Position numbers and translations under genes: made by a program | Part shown: piece after piece, positions 35,209-43,836 of the stretch | Layout of the letters: every line of letters begins with the position of its first letter | Numbering within the stretch: position 1 is the first letter of the stretch | Source of the DNA: Pseudescherichia sp031979925 | Lineage (GTDB): Bacteria > Pseudomonadota > Gammaproteobacteria > Enterobacterales > Enterobacteriaceae | Reading direction: 5' to 3' | Length of the DNA stretch: 64,000 nucleotides | Assembly (NCBI RefSeq): GCF_031979925.1 | Contig: NZ_DALZFB010000009.1 | Location: 1 to 64,000 of the forward strand | Notes under the pieces: model-generated | What the model saw: only the letters and a program-made list of their open reading frames with translations | Told to the model about the DNA's origin: nothing | Databases searched by the model: none

Positions 35209-36103
35209 CGTTCAACCAATTTCTACAGCAAGAAGCATCGCTGACCAGGAAGTCGCGCGTACCTTGCGTAAAGAGAAGATCAACGCCAGCATCCGCTACG
35301 TGATCCTGCTGTTCGTTGGCCTGCTGATGCTCTATCCGCTGGTGTGGATGTTCTCAGCGGCGTTCAAGCCTAACCATGAGATCTTCACCACCCTGAGCCT
35401 GTGGCCAGCCAACGCCACTTGGGACGGGTTCATCAACGGCTGGAAAACCGGGACCGAGTATAACTTCGGCCATTACATGCTGAATACCTTCAAGTATGTG
35501 ATCCCGAAAGTGATCCTGACCATTATCTCCTCCACCATCGTGGCCTACGGCTTTGCCCGCTTCGAGATCCCATGGAAGAAGTTCTGGTTCGCGACGCTGA
35601 TCACCACCATGCTGCTGCCAAGCACCGTGCTGCTGATCCCGCAGTACCTGATGTTCCGTGAGATGGGCATGCTCAACAGCTATATGCCGCTCTATCTGCC
35701 GCTGGCCTTTGCCACCCAGGGCTTCTTCGTCTTCATGCTGATCCAGTTCCTGCGCGGCGTGCCGCGTGACATGGAAGAGGCGGCGCAGATCGACGGCTGT
35801 AACTCTGCCCAGGTGCTCTGGTACGTGGTCGTGCCGATCCTGAAACCGGCGATCATCTCGGTGGCGCTGTTCCAGTTCATGTGGTCAATGAACGACTTTA
35901 TCGGTCCGCTGATCTACGTCTACAGCGTGGATAAGTATCCGATTGCCCTGGCGCTGAAAATGTCCATCGACGTGACCGAAGGCGCGCCGTGGAACGAAAT
36001 TCTGGCAATGGCGAGTATCTCCATTCTGCCGTCCATCATTGTCTTCTTCCTGGCTCAACGCTACTTCGTACAGGGCGTGACCAGCAGCGGAATTAAAGGT
36101 TAA
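35201..36103 (+). CDS. togN: oligogalacturonide ABC transporter permease TogN
   Basis: Second CUT1 permease, 300 residues, about six hydrophobic helices, with the EAA motif DMEEAAQIDGCNSAQVLW. The ATG at 35201 overlaps togM by 8 bp and has GGGAGG upstream, so it is preferred to the longer frame beginning at 35144. The N-terminal 40 residues are hydrophilic and cytoplasmic, as usual for MalG-like permeases. Confidence 0.82.
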   Translation: MADVQPISTARSIADQEVARTLRKEKINASIRYVILLFVGLLMLYPLVWMFSAAFKPNHEIFTTLSLWPANATWDGFINGWKTGTEYNFGHYMLNTFKYVIPKVILTIISSTIVAYGFARFEIPWKKFWFATLITTMLLPSTVLLIPQYLMFREMGMLNSYMPLYLPLAFATQGFFVFMLIQFLRGVPRDMEEAAQIDGCNSAQVLWYVVVPILKPAIISVALFQFMWSMNDFIGPLIYVYSVDKYPIALALKMSIDVTEGAPWNEILAMASISILPSIIVFFLAQRYFVQGVTSSGIKG

Positions 36104-36115
36104 GAGGGAAATATC

Positions 36116-37243
36116 ATGGCTGAAGTTATTTTCAACAAGCTGGAAAAAGTGTACTCCAACGGCTTTAAAGCGGTACATGGTATCGACCTGAAGATCGCTG
36201 ACGGGGAGTTTATGGTGATTGTCGGGCCGTCCGGCTGCGCCAAGTCCACGACCCTGCGCATGCTGGCCGGGCTGGAGACCATCAGCGGCGGCGAAGTGCG
36301 CATCGGCGAGAAAATTGTGAACAACCTCGCGCCGAAAGAGCGCGGGATTGCGATGGTATTCCAGAACTACGCCCTCTACCCGCACATGACGGTGCGCGAG
36401 AACCTCGCCTTTGGCCTCAAGCTGAGCAAGATGCCAAAGGATCAGATCGACAGGTACGTGGACGAAGCGGCGAAGATCCTTGAGCTGGAAGAGTTGCTGG
36501 AGCGCCTGCCGCGCCAGCTCTCAGGCGGCCAGGCTCAGCGTGTCGCGGTAGGCCGGGCGATTGTGAAGAAGCCGGACGTGTTCCTGTTTGACGAACCGCT
36601 CTCTAACCTCGACGCCAAGCTGCGCGCCTCAATGCGCATCCGTATTTCGGATCTGCATAAGCAGCTCAAAAGCTCTGGCAAACCGGCCACCACCGTCTAC
36701 GTGACCCACGACCAGACCGAAGCGATGACCATGGGCGATCGCATCTGCGTAATGAAGCTGGGGCATATCATGCAGGTGGATACCCCGGACAACCTCTACC
36801 ACTACCCGAAAAACATGTTCGTGGCGGGCTTCATTGGCGCACCGGAGATGAACATCAAGCCCGGCAAGCTGATTGATAAAGCGGGCCGCTTGCATATCAC
36901 CATTGGCGACGAGAGCCTGCCGCTGAACGCTCGCCAGCAGGAGAAGGTGGCAGCGTATCAGAACCAGTCGGTGTTCTTCGGTGTACGCCCGGAATTCGTC
37001 TCCCTCTCCGATGAGCCGTTTGTCGAGGGCGGCTGCACCGGTGAGATGGTGCGCACCGAAAACATGGGCCATGAGTTCTTTGTCTATCTGAAAGTGGGCG
37101 ACTACGAGCTGACCGCTCGTGTTCCGTCCGATGAAGCTAAGCCGATGATTGAAAAAGGCCTTAACCGTAAGGTCTGGTTTAATTTTGACATGGATAAGTG
37201 TCATATCTTTGACGCGAAAACTGAACAGAACATCTCTCTCTAA
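36116..37243 (+). CDS. togA: oligogalacturonide ABC transporter ATPase TogA
   Basis: ATPase of 375 residues in the MalK/UgpC class. Walker A is GPSGCAKSTT (about 37-46), Q-loop VFQNYALYPHM, signature LSGGQAQRVAVGRA, Walker B DVFLFDEPLSNLDAKL and the H-loop YVTHDQTEAM. A C-terminal OB-type (TOBE) regulatory region occupies about 240-375. It lies 12 bp after togN and 13 bp before togB. ATPases of this class can serve more than one sugar importer. Confidence 0.85.
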   Translation: MAEVIFNKLEKVYSNGFKAVHGIDLKIADGEFMVIVGPSGCAKSTTLRMLAGLETISGGEVRIGEKIVNNLAPKERGIAMVFQNYALYPHMTVRENLAFGLKLSKMPKDQIDRYVDEAAKILELEELLERLPRQLSGGQAQRVAVGRAIVKKPDVFLFDEPLSNLDAKLRASMRIRISDLHKQLKSSGKPATTVYVTHDQTEAMTMGDRICVMKLGHIMQVDTPDNLYHYPKNMFVAGFIGAPEMNIKPGKLIDKAGRLHITIGDESLPLNARQQEKVAAYQNQSVFFGVRPEFVSLSDEPFVEGGCTGEMVRTENMGHEFFVYLKVGDYELTARVPSDEAKPMIEKGLNRKVWFNFDMDKCHIFDAKTEQNISL

Positions 37244-37256
37244 CTGGAGTATAAAA

Positions 37257-38546
37257 ATGAAAAAAGTGCTTTTAAGCGCAGCAATCTCCGCCACATTAGG
37301 CCTGAGCGCCCTTCCTTCACAGGCGGCGGATAACGTCGACCTGCGTATGTCCTGGTGGGGGGGCAACGGCCGCCATCAGGTGACGCTGAAGGCGATCGAG
37401 GAGTTCCACAAGCAGCATCCGGACATTAACGTAAAATCAGAATACACCGGCTGGGACGGCCACCTCTCCCGCCTGACGACGCAGATCGCCGGCGGCACAG
37501 AGCCTGACGTGATGCAGACCAACTGGAACTGGCTGCCGATCTTCTCTAAAAACGGTGACGGTTTTTACGACCTCAACCAGGTGAAGGATGTGATCGATCT
37601 GAGCCAGTTCGATCCGAAAGAGCTGCAGTCGACCACCGTCAACGGCAAGCTGAACGGGATCCCGATCTCCGTGACCGCACGCGTCTTCTACTTCAACAAT
37701 GAGACCTGGAAAAAAGCGGGTGTTGCGTATCCAAAAACCTGGGATGAGCTGAAAGCCGCAGGCAAAACCTTTGAAAGCAAGCTGGGCAAGCAGTACTACC
37801 CGGTGGTGCTGGAGCACCAGGACACCCTGGCGCTGCTGAACTCGTACATGATCCAGAAGTACAACATTCCGGCGGTAGATGAGAAGACGAAAAAATTCGC
37901 CTACAGCAAAGAGCAGTGGGTGGAGTTTTTCCAGACCTATAAGGATCTGGTCGACAACCACGTAATGCCGGATACCAAATACTACGCGTCGTTTGGTAAG
38001 AGCAACATGTATGAGATGAAGCCGTGGATTGAGGGTGAATGGGGCGGTACCTACATGTGGAACTCCACCATCACCAAATACTCCGACAACCTGAAGCCAC
38101 CGGCGAAGCTGGAGCTGGGCAGCTATCCGATGCTGCCGGGCGCAACCGACGCGGGCCTGTTCTTTAAACCAGCCCAGATGCTGTCGATTGGTAAATCCAC
38201 CAAGCATCCGAAAGAGGCGGCGCAGCTGATTAACTTCCTGCTGAACAGCAAAGAGGGAGCCGAGACGCTGGGTCTCGAGCGCGGCGTACCGCTGAGCAAG
38301 GCGGCAGTTGAGACCCTGACCGCGAACGGCACCATCAAAGAGGAAGATCCGTCGGTTGCAGGCCTGCGCCTGGCGCAGTCCCTGCCGGCGAAGCTGACGG
38401 TATCACCCTACTTTGACGACCCGCAGGTAGTGGCCCAGTTTGGGACTTCCCTGCAGTACATCGACTACGGCCAGAAAACCGTGGCAGAGACTGCGGCTGA
38501 CTTCCAGCGCCAGGCTGAACGTATCCTGAAACGCGCAATGCGCTAG
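37257..38546 (+). CDS. togB: oligogalacturonide-binding periplasmic protein TogB
   Basis: Extracellular solute-binding protein family 1, 429 residues. A signal peptide (MKKVLLSAAISATLG...LPSQA) is expected to be cut around residue 24, before ADNVDLRMSWWGG. The ATG at 37257 follows CTGGAG and is preferred over a frame extension that runs back into togA. It would capture short oligogalacturonides that enter through KdgM. The size and residues PKTWDELKAAGKTF fit the family. Confidence 0.84.
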   Translation: MKKVLLSAAISATLGLSALPSQAADNVDLRMSWWGGNGRHQVTLKAIEEFHKQHPDINVKSEYTGWDGHLSRLTTQIAGGTEPDVMQTNWNWLPIFSKNGDGFYDLNQVKDVIDLSQFDPKELQSTTVNGKLNGIPISVTARVFYFNNETWKKAGVAYPKTWDELKAAGKTFESKLGKQYYPVVLEHQDTLALLNSYMIQKYNIPAVDEKTKKFAYSKEQWVEFFQTYKDLVDNHVMPDTKYYASFGKSNMYEMKPWIEGEWGGTYMWNSTITKYSDNLKPPAKLELGSYPMLPGATDAGLFFKPAQMLSIGKSTKHPKEAAQLINFLLNSKEGAETLGLERGVPLSKAAVETLTANGTIKEEDPSVAGLRLAQSLPAKLTVSPYFDDPQVVAQFGTSLQYIDYGQKTVAETAADFQRQAERILKRAMR

Positions 38547-38559
38547 GTTTTACAGGTGT

Positions 38560-38589
38560 GCCGGGTGGCGCTCCGCTTACCCGGCCTAC
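38560..38589. repeat. REP-type palindromic element
   Basis: GCCGGGTGGCGCTCCGCTTA continuing to CCCGGCCTAC is an imperfect palindrome of the REP class. It sits between the 3' ends of togB and araE, where it may protect or end both transcripts. Confidence 0.75.
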
Positions 38590-38592
38590 GGT

Positions 38593-40011
38593 TTACACCC
38601 CAATATTTCTTAACTTCTCTCCCGCCATCAGCTTACGCTCGATATGTTCAAGGGTGACGTTCTTCGTCTCCGGGATCAGCCAGAAGGTAATGCCCACAAA
38701 GGCAATATTCAGCGCGGTATAGAGCCAGAAGGTTCCCGCCGCCCCGATAGCATCAAGCAGCGTCAGGAAGGTCGCGCCGATAATCATATTTGACACCCAG
38801 TTAGTGGTGGTCGAGCAGGTAATGCCGAAGTCGCGACACTTCAGGGGCTGGATCTCCGAGCAGAGGATCCACACCACCGGCGCGGCGCTCATGGCGTATC
38901 CGGCGATACAGATCATGGTCATGCCGACAGAGAGCCAGGAGAGACCGCTGGAGGCGGTGCCGTTATCGAACTGCATCAGGCAGTAGCCCAGCACCAGCGT
39001 GCCAAAGGCCATGACGCTAAAACCGATCTTCAGCGCGGGCTTACGTCCGGCTTTATCCACCATAAAGATGGCGATAAAGGTGGCGAACATAAAGGTCAGG
39101 CCGACCACCAGGGTGGCCAGCATCTGCTGTTCGGTGGTGGTAAACCCGGCCATCTTAAAGATACGCGGGGCGTAGTACATGATGATGTTCATGCCGGTAA
39201 ACTGCTGCATCGCCTGCAGCAGCATGCCAAGAAACACCGCCCGACGCACGTTTGGGTTGGCTTTGAACAGCCCCCACCCGCCCTGCTTATGCTTCAGGCT
39301 TTCGCGGATCTCGTTCAGCTCTTCCCGCGCCTTCTCGGAGGTATCGCGCAGCATGCGTAGCACCTCCTCCGCCTCAATATGTCGTCCCTTCTCTGCCAGC
39401 CAGCGCGGGCTGTTCGGCAGGAAGATGACCAGCGCAATCAGGACCAGCGCCGGCAAGGCCAGCACGCCCAGCATCGCGCGCCAGTTACCGGAGTAGCTCA
39501 GCGCCGTGTCGGAGAGAAAGGCCATCACGATCCCCAGCGTGACCATCAGCTGGTACATGCTGATCATTTTGCCGCGCACGTTCTCGCTCGCCATCTCGGA
39601 GAGGTAGAGCGGCGCGGTATAGGAGGCGATGCCGACTGCGACGCCGAGGATCACCCTCGAGAAGATCAGCACCTCAACGTTGATGGCGAAGGCCGACCCG
39701 AGGGAGCCAGCCACGAACAGGATCGCTCCCACCATCAGGCTGTATTTACGCCCCAGACGAAACGAGAGCCAGCCGTTAAACAGCGCCCCGATGGCCGCCC
39801 CCAACATCATGCTGCTCACCACCCACTCCTGCTGGCGGCTGGTCAACGTAAAGTGGTCGGTAATAAAGGGGAGCGCCCCGGCGATCACGCCGATATCCAG
39901 ACCAAACAGCAGACCGGCTACGGCGGCGGAAACAGAGACAAAAAGATTCATGCGCCGCGTATCCTGCAACGCGCGCGGCAATGACGGTGCGTTATGACTC
40001 AGTAAACTCAT
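38593..40011 (-). CDS. araE: arabinose:proton symporter AraE
   Basis: Inner-membrane MFS sugar porter for L-arabinose. The 472 residues equal E. coli AraE. Twelve membrane helices and the family motifs LSFRLGRKYSLM, FLPNSPRWLAEKGR and LIPETKNVTLEHIE are visible. In E. coli it also lies beside kduD, so here the pectin transporter genes flank a conserved araE-kduD-kduI core. AraC and CRP sites upstream suggest that it remains arabinose-controlled. Confidence 0.96.
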   Translation of the reverse strand: MSLLSHNAPSLPRALQDTRRMNLFVSVSAAVAGLLFGLDIGVIAGALPFITDHFTLTSRQQEWVVSSMMLGAAIGALFNGWLSFRLGRKYSLMVGAILFVAGSLGSAFAINVEVLIFSRVILGVAVGIASYTAPLYLSEMASENVRGKMISMYQLMVTLGIVMAFLSDTALSYSGNWRAMLGVLALPALVLIALVIFLPNSPRWLAEKGRHIEAEEVLRMLRDTSEKAREELNEIRESLKHKQGGWGLFKANPNVRRAVFLGMLLQAMQQFTGMNIIMYYAPRIFKMAGFTTTEQQMLATLVVGLTFMFATFIAIFMVDKAGRKPALKIGFSVMAFGTLVLGYCLMQFDNGTASSGLSWLSVGMTMICIAGYAMSAAPVVWILCSEIQPLKCRDFGITCSTTTNWVSNMIIGATFLTLLDAIGAAGTFWLYTALNIAFVGITFWLIPETKNVTLEHIERKLMAGEKLRNIGV

Positions 40012-40092
40012 CTTTTGTTGCCTGAAGTAGTAAATCGTCTATTGAAAGTAAGAGAGGGATGGCGAAAGGTGTCAGGGGTTAACGGTCATAGA

Positions 40093-40142
40093 TATGGATA
40101 ATATTGCTATGCATATAGTTTATGTGATGGATATTCCACTTT
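40093..40142 (-). promoter_or_regulatory. AraC half-site and CRP site upstream of araE
   Basis: The minus strand over 40093-40109 reads TAGCAATATTATCCATA, very close to the E. coli araI1 half-site TAGCATTTTTATCCATA. About 12-30 bp farther from the gene, TATGTGATGGATATTCCAC (40121-40139) fits a CRP site. The order CRP - AraC - araE matches the known arrangement of arabinose promoters. Confidence 0.6.
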
Positions 40143-40230
40143 CATAACCATATTTAATATTATCAAATTATTTTAATATCATGTTTTAGCTAATAAATAA
40201 GCAGAGAAGCGCCTTTATTTGGCATTTTGA

Positions 40231-40260
40231 TATGGATATTTCGTTATTGAGCATATGGAT
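40231..40260 (+). promoter_or_regulatory. two further AraC-like TATGGAT half-sites
   Basis: TATGGATATTTCG at 40231 and TATGGATTTATCTG at 40254 are direct repeats spaced 23 bp, about 140 bp beyond the araI1-like site. They could be a distal looping site; the evidence is pattern only. Confidence 0.35.
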
Positions 40261-40278
40261 TTATCTGATTTACGGCGA

Positions 40279-40306
40279 TAAAAAATCCCGCCGCGTGGCA
40301 GGATTG
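40279..40306 (-). terminator. intrinsic terminator of kduI-kduD
   Basis: On the minus strand AATCCTGCC pairs with GGCGGGATT (one G-T pair) around ACGC and is followed by TTTTTATC. Confidence 0.8.
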
Positions 40307-40307
40307 T

Positions 40308-40338
40308 GTAGGTCGGGTAAGCGCAGCGCCACCCGACA
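40308..40338. repeat. REP-type palindromic element
   Basis: GTAGGTCGGGTAAGCGCAGC continuing to GCCACCCGACAC is a REP element placed between the kduD stop and its terminator. The rest of the 40012-40358 gap holds the araE regulatory sites. Confidence 0.75.
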
Positions 40339-40358
40339 CTTTTCAAGGCCAGACGTAA

Positions 40359-41120
40359 TTAACGCGCCAGCCAGCCGCCGTCTACCGCTACGGTGTAGCC
40401 GTTGATGTAGTCAGAGGCGCTGGAGGCCAGGAACACCACCGGCCCCATCAGATCGCTCGGCAGACCCCAGCGGCCCGCCGGGATGCGGTCGAGGATCTCA
40501 GCGCTGCGCTGCTCGTCAGCCCGCAGCTGCTGGGTGTTGTTCGTTGCCATGTAGCCCGGAGCGATGGCGTTCACGTTGATGTTGTGCTTCGCCCACTCGT
40601 TCGCCATCAGGCGGGTGATGCCCATCACGCCGCTTTTAGAGGCGGTATAGGACGGTACGCGGATGCCACCCTGGAAAGAGAGCATGGAGGCGATGTTGAT
40701 GATTTTGCCGCCGTTGCCCTGGGCGATAAAGTGCTTCGCCGCAGCCTGGGACATAAAGAACACGCTCTTGATGTTGAGATCCATCACGTCGTCCCAGTCT
40801 TTTTCGCTGAAGTTGATCGCGTCTTCACGACGGATCAGACCCGCGTTGTTCACCAGCACGTCGATATGGCCGAACTCGCTCACCGCGCGCTCCAGCAGCG
40901 CAGGGATGCCGTCGATCTGACGCAGGTCAGCGGTCAGGCTCAGGAAGCGACGACCCAGGGCGGTGACGCGCTCAATGGTCTCGGTCGGCTCAACGATGTT
41001 AATTCCGACGATGTCGCAACCCGCTTCCGCCAGACCCAGGGCCATGCCCTGACCCAGGCCGGTGTCACAGCCAGAGACAACCGCAACTTTACCTTCAAGA
41101 GAAAATGCATTCAGAATCAT
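40359..41120 (-). CDS. kduD: 2-dehydro-3-deoxy-D-gluconate 5-dehydrogenase KduD
   Basis: SDR enzyme that reduces 2,5-diketo-3-deoxygluconate (from KduI) to 2-keto-3-deoxygluconate with NAD(P)H. The 253 residues equal E. coli KduD. The nucleotide motif is SGCDTGLGQGMA (about 16-27), followed by NNAG and the catalytic YTASKSG. It is 62 bp downstream of kduI on the same strand, as in E. coli. Its product would enter the KDG kinase/aldolase route encoded elsewhere. Confidence 0.95.
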   Translation of the reverse strand: MILNAFSLEGKVAVVSGCDTGLGQGMALGLAEAGCDIVGINIVEPTETIERVTALGRRFLSLTADLRQIDGIPALLERAVSEFGHIDVLVNNAGLIRREDAINFSEKDWDDVMDLNIKSVFFMSQAAAKHFIAQGNGGKIINIASMLSFQGGIRVPSYTASKSGVMGITRLMANEWAKHNINVNAIAPGYMATNNTQQLRADEQRSAEILDRIPAGRWGLPSDLMGPVVFLASSASDYINGYTVAVDGGWLAR

Positions 41121-41181
41121 AGTGGTTCCTTAATCTATCTGCGCCTGTTCGCCAGGCAGGGTTTGCTTTGCTCTCCGCGAC

Positions 41182-42018
41182 TTAGCGCAGATCCTTAACG
41201 GCAACGTGGTCCATATCATCAAAGACCTGGTTTTCGCCTACCATCCCCCAGATGAAGGTGTAAGCGCGGGTACCGACGCCAGAGTGAATGGACCAGCTGG
41301 GTGAGATCACCGCCTGTTCGTTATGCATAATGATGTGGCGCGTCTCTTGCGGCTGCCCCATCATATGGAACACGCAGGCGTCCTCATCCATATTGAAGTA
41401 GAAGTAGACCTCCATCCGGCGCTCATGGGTATGGCACGGCATGGTGTTCCACAGGTTGCCCGGCTCCAGCTCGGTCAGGCCCATGCTCAGCTGGCAGGTT
41501 TCCAGCACGTCCGGCACGAAGTATTTGTTAATGGTGCGGCGGTTGCTGGTCAGCGGATCGCCAAGGGTCACCGGCGCGACATCCGCCGGAGTGACCTTTT
41601 TGGTGGGGTAAGCGGTATGCGCCGGGGCGCAGTTGTAGTAGAACTTGGCCGGTTTTGCCGGATCGATGCTGGCAAACACGACCTCTTTCGCCCCTTTGCC
41701 GACGTAGAGCGCATCGCGATGGCCGATTTCGTAGCACTGGCCGTCAACGGTGATGGTACCCGGACCACCAATGTTGATGGTGCCCAGCTCGCGGCGCTCG
41801 AGGAAGTAGCTGACGCCCAGCTGCTTGCCCACTTCGCTGCCGACGGCGACGGTTTTTGCCACTGGCATGATACCGCCAACGATAATGCGGTCGATATGGC
41901 TGTACACCATGGTGTAAGCGTCCGCCTCGAATACCTGCTCAACTAAAAACTCGTCGCGCAGCCCCTGGGTGTCCAGCGTCTTAGCATGTGCGCTGTGGAT
42001 GCTTTGTCTGACTTCCAC
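41182..42018 (-). CDS. kduI: 5-dehydro-4-deoxy-D-glucuronate isomerase KduI
   Basis: Cupin-fold isomerase that turns 5-keto-4-deoxyuronate into 2,5-diketo-3-deoxygluconate. The protein has 278 residues like E. coli KduI when started at the GTG at 42018. That start is supported by GGAGGT five bases upstream; an in-frame TTG farther upstream overlaps this ribosome-binding site and is rejected. The zinc-binding region is in TMPCHTHERRMEVYFYF. Two KdgR boxes lie upstream. Confidence 0.95.
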   Translation of the reverse strand: MEVRQSIHSAHAKTLDTQGLRDEFLVEQVFEADAYTMVYSHIDRIIVGGIMPVAKTVAVGSEVGKQLGVSYFLERRELGTINIGGPGTITVDGQCYEIGHRDALYVGKGAKEVVFASIDPAKPAKFYYNCAPAHTAYPTKKVTPADVAPVTLGDPLTSNRRTINKYFVPDVLETCQLSMGLTELEPGNLWNTMPCHTHERRMEVYFYFNMDEDACVFHMMGQPQETRHIIMHNEQAVISPSWSIHSGVGTRAYTFIWGMVGENQVFDDMDHVAVKDLR

Positions 42019-42063
42019 ATTTACCTCCAAAATCGTTTTTGACTGAACGTCACATAACGGCGC

Positions 42064-42082
42064 GTCGAAACGCTGTTCCGTT
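42064..42082. promoter_or_regulatory. KdgR box 1 of kduI
   Basis: GTCGAAACGCTGTTCCGTT keeps GAAAC-N3-GTTCC, one mismatch in the right half, 45 bp before kduI. Confidence 0.55.
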
Positions 42083-42132
42083 TTGTAGTATGGCGGCCAT
42101 ATTATCCCGGCTAAAACGCGTTTTCAATTGCA

Positions 42133-42151
42133 AATAAAACATTGTTTCATT
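42133..42151. promoter_or_regulatory. KdgR box 2 of kduI
   Basis: AATAAAACATTGTTTCATT is almost identical to the KdgR consensus, about 115 bp before kduI. Confidence 0.75.
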
Positions 42152-42399
42152 TTTTCTGCTATTTCATTTGAAAATTGGAATTAGGATCACGATTGTTCAG
42201 CGTTGACATTATGCAGGCGACCCGCATCAACTGAAGATAATGATAAAAAATTATTTATTAACAATGAGTTATAAAATCTTTAAGTTTCAGCTGCCTGGTT
42301 GGATTTTCTTGTCACAAATCAAAGACATCTCTTCTCCTCATACCCGCTCACGATATCCTCACGACTTTTTTCTTATAAAGTGCGTGACCAATCACACAT

Positions 42400-42418
42400 A
42401 CTGAAACGATGTTTTGAT
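42400..42418. promoter_or_regulatory. KdgR box of ogl
   Basis: ACTGAAACGATGTTTTGAT has GAAAC-N3-GTTTT, about 90 bp before ogl. The AT-rich 491-bp gap 42019-42509 therefore holds the divergent kduI and ogl promoters and three KdgR boxes; I see no gene in it. Confidence 0.7.
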
Positions 42419-42509
42419 AATTTAACACCTAGTTTTTAAACTCATAATCCATTCGGGTCATTACGCTAGCCGAAACATCGTGACAGGCCCTCTTAACAAG
42501 GAGATAAGT

Positions 42510-43685
42510 ATGGCGAAAGGTATGCGGGTTAAGCTTAACTATGAAGTCAGCCGCGATCCGGACACGGGTGCGGAAGTGATCCGCTTAACGCCTCCCGAAG
42601 TCACCTGTCATCGCAACTACTTCTATCAGAAATGCTTCTTTAACGATGGCAGCCACCTGCTCTTCGCAGGCGAATTCGATGGCCACTGGAACTACTATCT
42701 GCTGAACATTGAGCAGGCCGAAGCGGTGCAGCTGACCGAAGGCGCTGGCGATAATACTTTTGGCGGCTTCCTTTCGCCGGATGATAGCGCGCTCTATTAC
42801 GTTAAAAACGATCGCACCCTGCGGGAAGTGAACCTTAAAACCCTGGCCGAGCGTGAAGTCTACCGCGTGCCGGAAGAGTGGGTTGGCTACGGTACCTGGG
42901 TAGCGAATAGCGACTGCACCAAGCTGGTCGGCATCGAAATTGCCAAAAGCGACTGGACGCCGCTCAATGACTGGAAAATTTTCCACGACTTCTTCCTGAA
43001 AGGTCCCCGCTGCCGCCTGCTGCGCGTCGATTTGCAGACCGGCGAAAGCGCCACCATTCATGAAGAGAAGCTCTGGCTGGGCCACCCGATCTACCGTCCG
43101 TTTGACGACAACACCGTTGCCTTCTGCCATGAAGGCCCGCACGATCTGGTGGATGCGCGTATGTGGCTGGTGAATGAGGACGGCAGCAACATCCGTAAAG
43201 TGAAGTCCCATGCCGAGGGTGAAAGCTGCACCCATGAATTTTGGGTGCCAAACGGCTCGGCGCTGGTCTACGTCTCCTACCTGAAGGGGCAGCAGGGCCG
43301 CACCGTCTATCGTTTTGATCCGACCACCGGGGTGAACGAGGCGATCATGGCGATGCCAGCCTGCTCACATCTGATGAGTAACTTTGACGGCACCCTGCTG
43401 GTAGGTGACGGCTCAGGCTCGCCGGTTGACGTCAACGATGCCGACGGCTACAGCATCGATAACGATCCCTATATCTACGTGTTCGACGTGGCGGAGAAGC
43501 GCTACTACCGCGCAGCGCGTCACGATACCTCCTGGGCAACGGTGGCAAATAGCCGCCAGGTGACCCATCCGCATCCGTCATTTACGCCGGATGACAGTGC
43601 GGTTCTGTTTAGCTCCGACAAAGACGGTAAGCCTGCGCTCTATATTGCCCGGCTTCCCGAGCAGCGTGAATGGCTACAAGCATAA
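42510..43685 (+). CDS. ogl: oligogalacturonate lyase Ogl
   Basis: Cytoplasmic beta-elimination lyase that splits short (mainly di-) oligogalacturonides to unsaturated monouronates. The 391 residues fit the family (388 in Dickeya). A seven-bladed beta-propeller is expected. The manganese ligands are recognisable in QVTHPHPSF (Gln-His-His) and in HEF or HEGPHD. The ATG at 42510 follows AAGGAG and gives the usual MAKGM start. Its products feed KdgF, KduI and KduD. Confidence 0.93.
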   Translation: MAKGMRVKLNYEVSRDPDTGAEVIRLTPPEVTCHRNYFYQKCFFNDGSHLLFAGEFDGHWNYYLLNIEQAEAVQLTEGAGDNTFGGFLSPDDSALYYVKNDRTLREVNLKTLAEREVYRVPEEWVGYGTWVANSDCTKLVGIEIAKSDWTPLNDWKIFHDFFLKGPRCRLLRVDLQTGESATIHEEKLWLGHPIYRPFDDNTVAFCHEGPHDLVDARMWLVNEDGSNIRKVKSHAEGESCTHEFWVPNGSALVYVSYLKGQQGRTVYRFDPTTGVNEAIMAMPACSHLMSNFDGTLLVGDGSGSPVDVNDADGYSIDNDPYIYVFDVAEKRYYRAARHDTSWATVANSRQVTHPHPSFTPDDSAVLFSSDKDGKPALYIARLPEQREWLQA

Positions 43686-43708
43686 TTGAGTGTGTTTAGT
43701 AACTGGCC

Positions 43709-43738
43709 TTGCCCTCCGTATGGAGGGCCTTTTTTTAT
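43709..43738 (+). terminator. intrinsic terminator of ogl
   Basis: Perfect stem GCCCTCC/GGAGGGC with a short GTAT loop followed by CTTTTTTTA. Confidence 0.9.
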
Positions 43739-43789
43739 CTGTATTATTTCACTCACAACTCTATTTCCTTCTCTCTCTATTTATATAAA

Positions 43790-43819
43790 GAAAAAACCCC
43801 AGCCAACTGCTCCGGGGTC
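43790..43819 (-). terminator. intrinsic terminator of kdgM
   Basis: On the minus strand ACCCC...GGGGT with some inner pairing is followed by TTTTTTC, about 20 bp after the kdgM stop. Confidence 0.7.
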
Positions 43820-43836
43820 TTCTCATGAGGGTTCTT

